64,000 nucleotides of DNA from Microglena sp. YARC (Eukaryota; Chlorophyta; Chlorophyceae; Chlamydomonadales; Chlamydomonadaceae): assembly GCA_022414725.1 (NCBI GenBank), contig CM039463.1, forward strand, positions 32,257,579-32,321,578, written 5' to 3'. Position 1 is the stretch's first letter, and every line of letters begins with the position of its first letter. Shown here in pieces: positions 35,864-47,000 of the stretch. The notes below the pieces were generated by a model. It ran no database searches. It was given only the letters and a program-made list of their open reading frames with translations, and had not been told where the DNA came from. The position numbers and the translations under genes are program-made.

Positions 35864-36022
35864 CCTATCGCAAACCCTCTTGCATTTAGCGATGAGGAAC
35901 TGATGATGAGGGCCGGCCCGTTGATTGTCAACCCATGGCCAAGGCTTCCAGGAACACCACGAGCCTCATCAGGTGGGGTGCAGAACTTAGACTTGCCTGG
36001 CCCCATCAACCTCTGGCACTGA
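35864..36022 (+). CDS. Possible terminal exon, LDLPG ending
   Basis: Acceptor-like CATGACAG|CCTATC opens a frame reading ANPLAFSDEELMMRAGPLIV, then a Pro/Arg segment and NLDLPGPINLWH before TGA at 36020. The ending resembles SLDLPGM at the end of the PLAT gene 21 kb downstream, which suggests that the coiled-coil gene may end here and the PLAT gene be a separate one. No poly(A) signal was identified with confidence. Confidence 0.35.
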   Translation, partial: PIANPLAFSDEELMMRAGPLIVNPWPRLPGTPRASSGGVQNLDLPGPINLWH

Positions 36023-36084
36023 ACCTCTGTGTACCCGCCTCTGTCCATGAACTTGGTTTTTAAAAAAAAAAACGCCTGGAGGGG

Positions 36085-36265
36085 CGTGGTGTAAGTGAAC
36101 TTGGTTACATGGCTCTAGCGATTTGGCTGCTCACTAACACAAATATTCAAAATCAAAGCTTTATTATCAAAAGATACTTGGTTACATGGCTCCAGCCAGG
36201 AATTTGGCTGAACGCCATCTTCAGCAGTAAAAATAATTACCAGGGGAAATGCAGAAGGTGTTCAG
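36085..36265 (+). repeat. Dispersed repeat family A, two adjacent copies
   Basis: A short partial copy at 36097 (GAACTTGGTTACATGGCTCT) and a longer one at 36176 with GGAATTTGGCTGAACGCC and TTCAGCAGTAAAA. Confidence 0.7.
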
Positions 36266-36269
36266 AAGT

Positions 36270-36800
36270 TTTTTTTTTTTTGCCTCCCCCCCCCATTGGC
36301 TTAAATAGTCCAAAATCTTCCTTACCAATCATAATTAGGTCATGAAGTTAGGTTTTTGAACAGGAAAATGTAATCCTTATCACAGGGTGATGAGGTGATC
36401 ATCATCATTATCCCAACCCATCATCCACCACCAACCACCACCACTAGGAAGAAAAGTGAGTGGGGTACCTTGAATGACAATCAAAGCGATCAAAATCTGA
36501 GCATTATAATAAAAAATGTACCTGATCCAATCTCTTGAATAAGTATTATGTAGTAGATGATGTGAGGATAAAATATGTACTTGATGTGATCGTTATTACA
36601 TGTGGATTGCTTATCATCATCATTATCATCATTAAGCAATCAAAATCTAAGCATTCTTATAAACATAATGTGCGTGATGCAATCTCTTCCAACATTCTTG
36701 GATACAGGAAAAAGAGGTGAGACGAAGCAGCTCCGGGGGCTGGGGCCAACCTTCAAAATTTGTATATTATAATTTGTTGTTTTAAACTCACAATTCACTT
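36270..36800. other. Non-coding, with a direct repeat
   Basis: AT-rich. A ~55-bp stretch with CAATCAAA, AATCT(G/A)AGCATT and CAATCTCTT occurs at about 36480 and 36640. No gene seen. Confidence 0.4.
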
Positions 36801-37290
36801 GTTTATCGACATGTCAGGTATTTATTGTTGGTGTTTTTTCACTTGGTTATTCACTTATTTGTTGCAGGGTTTTTTCACTTGTTTTTTCACTTGTTTATTG
36901 CAGGTGTTCATTGTAGGTCTTTTTTACTTGGTTATTCACTTATTTGTTGTAGGTGTTTTTACTTGGTTATTCGCTTATTTATTGCAGGTGTTTTTTACTT
37001 TTCTTTTTTTTTTACTTCTTTATTATAGGTGTTTTTCACTTAGTTATTCACTTGTTTTTTGCAGGTGTTTTTTTTACTTATTTTTTTTACTCCTTTATTG
37101 TTTTTGTTTTTCACTTGGTTATTCACTTGTTTTTGCAGGTGTTAATTGTAGGTGTTTTTTCGCTTGGTTATTCACATGTCTTTTGCAGGTGTTTATTGAG
37201 GTGTTTTTCACTTGTTATTCGCTTGTTTTTTTGCAGGGTGTTTATTGGGGTGTTTTTCACTTGTTCATTCACTTGTTTTTTGCAGGTGGA
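36800..37290 (+). repeat. T-rich minisatellite of acceptor-like units
   Basis: Degenerate 30-60 bp units such as CACTTGTTTATTGCAGGTGT plus TTATTGTAGGTG. Each holds a pyrimidine tract followed by GCAG|GT, so it reads as a chain of potential 3' splice sites just before the first PLAT-gene exon. Confidence 0.75.
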
Positions 37291-37600
37291 GTTGCTGACT
37301 TTCCGGAATCGCCTGGCTCTGTGATGAAGAAAGTTTTTTTTTACATTTTGTTTTCTGTTTCACTTGTTTATTTATTTGTTTTTTGCAGTTTTTTATTGCA
37401 GGTTGAGGTGCTGAGGTTCCAGTATCACTCGGTATTTTTACATTCAAATTTGTTTTAATTTTGAACGCACCATGCACTTCTTTTTTGCAGGTGGAGGTGC
37501 TGAGGTTCCAGTATCACCCGGGTATTTTACATTCCAATTTGTTTCATTTTTAACGCACAAAGCACTTGTTTTTTTTGCCCAGGTGGAGGTGCTGAAGTTC
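37284..37600 (+). repeat. Four copies of the exon-1 border
   Basis: TTTTGCAG|GTGGAGGTGCTGAGG-type starts lie at about 37286, 37401, 37489 and 37583. The first copy retains the following GTGATGAAGAAAG, the middle two are cut short after about 33 bp of exon, and the last leads into the long exon. Confidence 0.8.
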
Positions 37601-38030
37601 CAGTATCGCCCGGCTCCGTGATGAAGAAAGCCAACTACTATGACTCTCTCTCGTCAAGCCAACTCAGTGCTGCAGCTGCTGGGGGTGCGGGAGTTCTTCG
37701 CCTGTCTGACTCATCCAGCATCTCCGACCTTGACTTTGGGCCTCCACCCACCCAGGCGGCGGCCAGGGGGGCAGTTGCTGGCACCACTGGCACAACAGCT
37801 GGCACTTCCGACGTACATTGGTGCGGCACGGGCGCACGTAGGCTCGTCTGACATCTCAGACCTTGAATCTGGCGGGCCCTCAGCTGCTGGCCAGGGCCAG
37901 GGTGGTGGCCATGGTGGTGGCTCCAACAGGTCCTCTACTTTTGGGGGGCGCAGCAGCAACAGCAGCAAGCTAGAGGAGTCCTTAGACTTGGACAGCCTGG
38001 AGGACCTGGCAGCGGGGGGCCTGGCAGAGG
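37583..38030 (+). CDS. PLAT gene exon 1 (first recognised)
   Basis: After two phase bases: [28 protein letters not shown], then alternating Ala/Gly and [11 protein letters not shown] blocks. Near 37830 the frame changes to one reading [20 protein letters not shown] and [17 protein letters not shown]. Donor GAGG|GTGAAC. Confidence 0.65.
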
Positions 38031-41000
38031 GTGAACCAAGCACAATCCATTCGCACATACAGCCCCCCCCCCCCATCCCCCACGCAAACGCACACATACA
38101 CACAACCTTGCACACACACATCCCTCCGCAAACATGACCGTCCCTTCTCACTACCACTCCCCCCCCCACCACCCAACCACACCACCACACACACACACAT
38201 ATATCACACATGCGCTAAATCCCCCCCCACCACCACCCCCACCCCCCCCCCCCCCACTCTCTCTCCAGACCTAGGCGACGCTTTTGACAAGCCCCCTGAG
38301 CTACCCTCCCCGGCCAATGCAGGTGTGTGTATGCCTGTATGTATGTATGCCTGTATGTATGTATGCATGCCTGTATGTACGTATGTATGCATGCCTGTAT
38401 GTATGTATGAGCTGGTAGGAAGGGTCTTATCAACGGAGAGACCAAGTAAAGTCTAATCAACAGGAGCACCTCAGGAACCACTTCTCTTTGTTTAGGCTTG
38501 TAGTTCACTGCTCACCGTGTATTGGTCAGTCTATTCAAATGTATGTTTGTAACTACCTGCAGTGGATGGGACCATTGCTAATCTAGTTTTGGGTGTGTGG
38601 GGGGGTGAAGGTGGGTTGAGTGGGTGGGTGGGTGTGGGTTGAGTGGGTGGGTGGGGGGCATTGAGGGTCGAGGTGGAGTAGGGTGGGTGGGGTGGGGGGG
38701 GGGGGTTTGAGTGGGGGGTGAGGGTCGGTGTGTGGTGTGTGGGGGATGAGGGTCGGGTAGAGTAGTGTTTGGTACCTCATGTACCTCAGGAACCACTTAT
38801 CTTTGTTACGGCTCGTAATTCACTGCTCACCATGTTTTGTTCTGCCCATTCAAATGCATGCATGTTTTATTGATACCTTCTTGATACGAGCACCTTTGGC
38901 ACATATATTGTTTTCATTGCTGCTTTTTGAACTGCCTATCTTGCTTGGCAAACTGCTACCTTAATGTGTGGTACTTATCATGCTTGCAACGTAACAACTA
39001 GATGTATGTTGGAGTGTTGTACAGTCTAGGGATGGCCAAATAGGCTATAGGGTATTGCCCAACATTGGACAATAAAGATGTACTCAACCAACCTCAACAA
39101 ACATTGGACAATAAAGATGAACTCAGCCGACCTCAACAAACCTCAACCAACATTGGACAATAAAGATGAACTCAACCAACCTCAACAAACATTGGACAAT
39201 AAAGATGAACTCAGCAGACCTCAACAAACCTCAACCAACATTGGACAATAAAGATCAACCCTAGATTACCATCAGGAGTTAATTTAAAGAAACACTTGCT
39301 GAACTGGTCCCCGACAAATCCACAGGTGCTCAGCTGTCAAGGCAAGGAAGCAGCGACGAAGAGAGCGTGGATGTTGAGGGGGAGGCTGCACGCATGGCTG
39401 AGATGCTGTCCTCCACTCATTCCATACCCAGAAGCAGCATGGGAGGCCAAGCGCCAGCTGACGTCAGCCCCAGGAGCAGCATGGGAGGCCAAGCGCCAGC
39501 TGACACCAGCGCTCACATGGAGGAGGCCGGATTCCACAAGGGGGGAGAGGATCACAGAGATGGGAGCGGCAGCGATGACTGGGATGATGAGGACAGTGGG
39601 GGCGGGGAGGTGACAGTGCCCAGTGCAAGTGCCCAGAATGAGTCAGCCGATGCTCCCGAGGGGGGTCGGCTAGTGTGAAGATTGATGCCAATTCATCTGC
39701 ATCAGAGGCAGCAGCGGCTGTGGGTGCCTGCCCGCACTGGTAGGGCAGGTGTTGGGGGGCGGCAGTGGCGCTCACTTTCTCAATCCTCCGACGACTTTGG
39801 CCATGTTTGCTTGAGGCTGCCGCAGCAAGGGAGGCTCCTGCCCTTACCTCTGCGCCCGCTCTTGCCTCTACCCCTAGTCTTGCCTCTGCCCCTGCTTCTG
39901 TCTATGATGCGTATGCCACAGCTGCCCCCAGAAGCGCCGCGGGCACCGGTGCAAACGACGTACACGGCGCGGATTTGACGGACTCAGAGGAAGAGGTGCT
40001 CTCAGACGAAGGGCTAGAGATTGTATCTGATGCGGAGACGGATGTAGCGGTTGCATCGGGTGGAGTGAGCGCAGCTGGACAGGGTGCAACATCTGGTGTG
40101 TGTTGTTGGGACGCTGCCCTTGACTTGCTGGGGCTATGGCCGGAGTTCGGGGCTGCAGATGAAGGATACGGTACGGATGGAAGACACGGCAGGGCTGGGG
40201 CTGCAGGCGGAGGATATGGTACGGATGGAGGTATGGTAGGAGGAGGCGGGTATGACCTGGGTGACAGCTTGGGATTGCCTGCGGCTGCGCCCATGCCGTA
40301 TGAGACTGACCTCGAGGAGCCGGTAGCACTCGTTCATAGTGATGCCTCGGACTTCGAGGAGCCGGTAGGACTCGCCAATAGCGATGCTTCGGATGAGGGA
40401 CACCTACAGGGCCTGAGTCCAGTAGTGGTGGAAGGTCGCAAGCCTCACTCAGTGACTTAAGCCCACGGAATGCTCCCTTGCCGTACCAGACAGACTTAGA
40501 GGAGCAGGTGGGAGGTGCAGCGGAGGCATCAGGGGGCCTTGCATCCATGCCCTACGAAACAGAATTCAAGAAGGCGGTGGGAGGCGCAGCGGCGGCGTCA
40601 GGTGCAGCCGCAGCTGCTGTGCGTGATGCTGCTGCTGCTCCCATGCCCTACAAGACCACCGAGATAGAGCATCCGGTGGTAGGCGCAGCGGCGGCAGCTG
40701 GGAGAGGTGCAGGTGCAGCAGCTACTGTTGGTAATGGCGCTGCTGCTCCCATGCCGTACAAAACGGACTTCAAGGAGCCTGTGGTAGGCGCAGCAGTGGC
40801 GGCTGGGGCGGTTACAGGTGCAGCCACTGGTGGTGGTGATGTTACTGCTGCTGGTGGATCAGCGGCAGGTGCAAGGGGAGGAGGAGCTGTGAAGAGCCCT
40901 GATGTCCAAGGCTCCTTAATGCACGATGACGACGATGACAGCAGCTCTGATAGCTCTGTAAATGAGCCTCCACGCTCCATGCCCCTAGACACAAGGTGTG

Positions 41001-44000
41001 AACCAAACCCTAAATCCTGAACCCCTAGACACCAGGTGAGGACCAAACCCTAAACCCTGAACCCCTAGACACAAAGTGAGAACAAACTCTAAACCCTGAA
41101 CCCAGCACAATGTGAGGACCATCTACTTCACGCACACAACATACATACAACATACACACAACACATTATATTACCGCTCACACCACACGCACCCAAACCA
41201 ACCTTCCACGTCCCACCCCCCAAGCCCCGCCCCCATCTACTCGAACTTATATAGGGTATATAAGTTCAGCGAGCACATTTGGGCCTGCTCGCCGTCTTCG
41301 GACAGGAAAACACAATACCAGGGGAAATTAAATTGTCCCCTTTTCTACCCCACCACACACTCCATACATACCACACATACCCAACCCAACCCTCCCCGTC
41401 TTGCCCCCCGCCCTATATTAATATGTATAATATTTATAATCATATACATAAACAATACGATCCATCATAATACACATATATATGTTTTTTAAATATTACA
41501 ATATACCATGTACCCCACCCGCAGGGCAGCTGTAGGAGTCCAGCGGCGATTCAGCCTTTTCCAACCCACCCCACATCCATACCAACACACACGAACACAA
41601 CCCTCCCGCCCCAGCCCTACCCCCAGCCCCCATATACCTCACTCGCAGGCACCACACACGGCGACCCCCATCCCCACCCGCCAACCCTCCCCCCCCCCAC
41701 CCCCCCCACCCCCACCCCCAACTGTACCTCACTCGCAGACAGCTGTACGATTCCGGAGGTGATTCAGCCGAGATCGAGCTGTTCTGCACTCCCGGCAAAG
41801 TCCTGGAGCGGGGCAGTGCCAGCTCCAACATTGAGCCTCTTCCCACAACCCTAGCTCTCCCTGCAACCTCTCAAGACGAGATCAACATGGCCCCTCAGGT
41901 GTGTGGCTGTGCATGTGAGGCTGTGTGAAGTGTGGCAATTGTAGGGCTGTGGGAATGGGTGTGTGTGGGTGGGCATGTGGGAGGTGGGGCTGTGTATGTG
42001 GGGCTTTGGGGGTGGGGGTGGGCAAGTGAGGCTGTGGGGGTGGGTGGGTTGTATGTGTGGGTGGGCATGTGGGGGTGGGGGTGTGCATGTGAGGCTGTGT
42101 AAGTGTGCATTGCAGGGCTGTGTGGGTGGGGGTGGGTGGGTGGGCATGTGGGGGTGGGGCTGTTTATGTTGGAGCTTTTGGGGTGGGGGTGTGTATGTCG
42201 GGCTGTGGGGGTATGCATGGTGTGTGTGCATGTGGGTCTGTTTGTGTGTGCATGTGGGGCTAAGTGTGTGTGTTGTGTGGTGGGGCATGTGGGGCTGTGT
42301 GTGTGTGAGTGGGGGGGCATTGTGGGGCTGTGTGTGTTGTGTGTATGTGTGGGTGGGCATTGTGGGGCTGTGTGGGTGCATGTGTGGGTGGGCATGTGGG
42401 GCTGTGTGTGTGTATGTGTGGGTGAGCATGTGGGGCATTTGTTGGGTGCGTATGTGTGGGTGAGCACTGTGGGGCTGTGTGTGTGGGGCTGTGTGTGTGC
42501 GTATGTGTGGGTGTGCATGTGGGGCTGTGTGGGTGGGCATGTGGGGCTGTGTGTGTATGTGTGGGATGGCATGTGGGGCTGTGGGGGTGTGCAATGTGGG
42601 GCGGCTGTGTGGGTGTGCATGTGGGGCTGTGGGGGTGTGTATGTGTGGGTGGGCGCATGTGGGGGCTGTGTGTGTATATGTGGGTGACATGTGGGTCTGT
42701 GTGTGTGAATGTGTTGGTGGGCATGTGGGGCTGTGTGTGTGTATGTATGGGTGGGCATGTGGGGCTGTGTGTATGTGTGGGTGGATGTGGGGCTGTGTGT
42801 GTGTGCATGTGTTGGAGCTGTGTGGGTGTGAATTGGGGAGCTGTGTGTGTGCATGTGGGGCTGTGTGTGTGCATGTGTGGGGCTGTGTATGGTGAGCATG
42901 TGGGGGCTGTGTGTGTGTATGTGTGTGTGTGCATGTGGGGCTGTGTGTGTATGTGTGTGTGGGCATGTGGGGCTGTGTGTGTGTGCACGTGGGGGCTGTG
43001 TGTGTGGGCGGGCATGTGGGGTTGCTGTGTGTGTGTATGTGGTGGGTTGGCATGTGGGGCTGTGTTGTGCGAGTATGTGATGGGCATGGGGCCTGTGTGT
43101 GTGTGCATGTGGGGTCTGTAGTGTATGCATGTGGGGCGGTGTGGGTGGGCATGTGGGCTGATGTGTGTGGGGCTGTGGTGGGGGCTGTGTGGGTGCATGT
43201 GGGGCTGCTTGTGTATGTGTGTGTTAGTGTGTCCTGCATGTGGGGCTGTGCGTGTGCATGTGGGGCAGTTGGGCGGTGTGTATGCGTGTGGGGCTGTGTG
43301 TGTGCATTGTGGGGCTGTTGTTGTATGCAATGTGGGGCTGTGGATGCAGGGGCTTGTGGGTGTGTGCATGTGGGCTGTGTGGCGTGTTTGCAATGATGGG
43401 GCTGGAGGGGCTGTGGGTGTGCATGTTGGGAGCTGTGCCTGGTGTGTGCATGTGCATGTGGGCTGTGACTGTGTCATGTGGGCTGTGTGTGGGCATGTGG
43501 CTGGTGGCTTGCGTGTGTATGTGTATGGTGTGTGGGATGTGGGGGGCTGTGTGTGTGTGGTATGTGTGGTGGGCAATGTGGGGCTGTGTGGTGTGTATGC
43601 GAGGCTGTGTGCGTTATGTGTGGGGGCATGTGGGGCTGATGTGTATGTGTGATGCGAGGCTGTGATGCGTGTGTATGTGTGGGTTGGCAGCGCATGTGGG
43701 GCTGTGTGGGTTGGGGTGGCATGTGGCCTGTGGCCTGGGAAGCGAGAACGTGTATGTGTGGATGGTCTGTTGCACGGTGGGCTGTGTGGGTGGTGGGCAT
43801 GTGGGCTGTGTGGGTCTGGCTGGTTGTGTGTGTATGTGTGGTGTGTGGGGGTGTATGTTGTGGGTGGGCTGTGATGCGAGGGGATGTGTGTGTGTGTATG
43901 TGTGGGACACGGTGGGCATGTGGGCTGTGTGGGGGGCTGGGTGTGTATGTGGTGGGTGGGCATGTGGGCGTGTGCGGTGGTGTGTATGCGAGGATGTGTA

Positions 44001-47000
44001 TGCTCCAGTGGTGGGTGCGGCATGTGGGGCCTGTTGGAGGTGTTATGTGGGTGGGCATGTGGGGCTGTGTGGGTTGTTATTGCGGGATGTGTGTCATGTC
44101 GTGGAAGTGGGCATTGTGTGTGGGTATGTGTGGGTGAGCGTGTGGCTGTGTGGGTGTGTATGGAGGAATGTGTGCGTGCTGTATGTGGGTGCAGCTGATG
44201 GATTGCCAGCTGTGTTATGTAGGGTGGCTGTTGGCTGTGTGGTGTGTATGCAGGCTGTTGTGCATGTGGTGTGTGGGGTGTGTGTGGGCATGTTGGGGCA
44301 TGTGTGAGATGTGGGTGCTGTGTTGTGGGCATGTGTTGCTGGTGGCTGTGTATGTGTTGGGGTGGGTGGGTGTGGCCGGCATGTGGGGCATGTGTATGTG
44401 TGGGTGGATGTGTGGGGCATGTGGGCTTCACGTGTGGGCTTGTGTGTGTGTGGTATGTGGGTTGTGTATGCATGTGGGGCTGCGGGCTGTGTGCGCTGTG
44501 TGGTGGGCATGTGGGCTGTGTTGGTGGGGTGTATGTGGGTTTGGTGTGGGGCGTGTGGGTGTGTATGCGAGGCTGTGTGCGTGTGTATTGTGGTGGGGGC
44601 AATGTTGGGCTGTGTGGGTGTGGTGTGTGTATGTGGGGGGGCATGTGGGGCTGTGTGGTGGTGTATGTGGGTGTGGGCATGTGGGGCTGTGTGGGTGTGT
44701 ATGCTGAGGCTGTCGTGCGTGTGGTATGTGTGGGTGGGCATTGGAGGGGCTGTGTGGGTGGGTGTGATATGTGAGGTGGCATGTGGGGCTGTGTGGGTGT
44801 GTATGCACAGGCTGTGTGCGTGTGTATGTGTGGGTGGGCATGTGGGGGTGTGTGGGTGTGGGTGTGCATTGTGGGGCTGTGTGGGTGTGTATGCGAGGAT
44901 GTGTGCGTGTGTATGTGTGGGTGGGATGTGGGGCTGTGTGGGTGGGTGAGTTGTGGGTGGGCATGTGGGGCTGTGTGGGTTGTATGCGAGGCTGTGTGCG
45001 TGTGTATGGTGGGTGGGCATGTGGGGCTGTGTGGGTGTGGCTATGTGTGGGTGGGCATGTGGGGCTGAGTGTGGTGGCATGTGCTGTGTGGGATGTGTGT
45101 AATGCGGCTGATGTGCTTGTGGTGATGTGTGTGTGTATGTGGTTGGGAATGGGTGTGTGCGGGTGTGGTATGTGTGGTGGGGAATGTGTGGTGGTGTGGG
45201 TGTGGATGTGGTGTGATGCGAGGCTGTGTGCGTGTGTATGTGTGGGTGGGCTGTGGGGGCTGTGTGGGTGGGTGTGTATGTGGGTGTGGCATGTGGGGCC
45301 TGTGTGGGTGTGTATGCGAGGCTGTGTGCGTATGTATGTGTGGGTGGGCATGTGGAGCTGTGTGGGTGGATGTGTATGTGGGTGGGCATGTGGGGCGTGT
45401 GGGTGTGTATGCGAGAATGTGTGCGTGTGTATGTGTGGTTGTGGGCTGTGTGGTGATGTGTGGGTGGGATGTGGGAATGTGCGGTGGGCATGTGGGTTGT
45501 GGGGCTGTGTGGGTGGGCATGTATGTGTGTGGAGTAGTGTATGTGTGGGTGGGGAATGTGGTGGGTGTCTGTGTGGGTGTGAGCGTGTGTATGTGGGTGG
45601 GCACATGTGGGGCTGTGTGGGTGTGTAATGCAGGCTGTGTGCGTGTGTATGTGTGGGTGGGATGTGGGGCGTGTGGGTGTGGTATGTGGGTGGGCATGTG
45701 GGGCTGTGTGGGTGTGTAAATGTGAGGCTGTGTGAGATGTGTATGTGTGGGTGGGGGTCAATGTGGGGATGTGTGTGTGGGTGGCATGTGGGGGTGCTGG
45801 GGGTGTGGGGGGTGTATGCCGAGGATGTGTGCGTGTGGTATGTGTGGGTGGGAATGTGGGGTGTGTGGGTGGGTGTGTATGTGTGGGGTGGGTGGGGGCT
45901 GTGTGGTGTGTATGCGAGGCTGTGTGCGTATGTGTATGTGTGGGTGGGCAATGTGGGGCTGTGTGGGTGTGTGTTGCTGGGTTGGCATGTGGGCGTGTAT
46001 GCGAGGATGGGGCTGTGTGTGTGGGTGTTGTGGTGCTGTGTGGGTGTGTAGAGTGAGGGCTGTGTTGCGTGTGTATGTGTGGTGGGCTGTGTGGGGTGGC
46101 TGTGTAATGGGGTGGGCATGTATGTGGGTGTGTATCGTGGGTGGGTGGGCATGTGGGGCTGTGTTGGGTGGGTGTGTATGTGGGGTGCTGTGTGGGCTGT
46201 GTATGCGAGGCTGTGTGCGTGTGTATGTGGGGTGGGCATGTGGGGCTGTGTGGGATGGGTGTGTAATGTTGGGTGGCATGGGTGTGTGGGTGTGTATGCA
46301 AGGCTGGTGTGGGGCATGTGGGGCTGGGCATGTGGGTGTGTGGGGTGGGATGTTGATAATGTGGGTGGGCATAGTGGGGGTTGTGTGCGGGTGTGTAGGC
46401 TGTTTGTGCGTGTGTATGTGTGGGTGGGCATTGTGGGCTGTGTGGGTGAGTGGGCTGGGTGTGTATGTGGGTGGGCATGTGGGAGGCTGTGTGGGCTGTG
46501 TATAGCGCGGGCTGTGGTGCGTGGTACGTGTGGGGGCATGTGGGGGGCTGTTGGCCTGGGTGGGCATGTGGGCTGTGTGGGTGTGTATGCGAAGGCTGTG
46601 TGCGTGTGTATGTGTGGCGTGGGCATCTGTGGGGCTGTGTGGGTGGGTGTGTATGTGGGTGGGCATTGTGTGTGGGTGTGTATGGGGGTGTGCTGTGGGA
46701 TGGGGCAATGTGGGGCTGGTGTGGGGTGTGTATGCGAGGCCTGTGGCGTGTGTATGTGTGGGCGTGGGCTGTGGGGCTGTGTGGGTGTGGTGTGTAATGG
46801 GTGGGCTGTGGGGCTGTGTTGTTATGTGGGCTTGTATGTGGGTGGAGCATGTGGGGCTGTGTGGGTGTGTATGCGAGGCTGTGGTGCGTGTGTATGTGTG
46901 GGTGGGCATGTGCGTTGGGGGCTGTGTTGGGTGGGTGTGTATGTCGGGTGGGCATGTGGGGCTGTGTGGGTGTGGATACGAGGCTGTGTGCGTGTGTATG

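Noticed and set aside
35607..36048. Minus-strand ORFs opposite the possible LDLPG exon
   Set aside because: No splice or composition support; the plus-strand frame fits the local gene style better.
36760..37458. Plus-strand 232-codon Phe/Leu-rich ORF resembling a membrane protein
   Set aside because: Arises from the T-rich intronic minisatellite; hydrophobicity follows from TTT/TTA codons.
39464..40548. Minus-strand ORFs of 103-224 codons
   Set aside because: Antisense of the low-complexity PLAT-gene exon; the plus strand has matching splice sites and repeated PMPYxT motifs.
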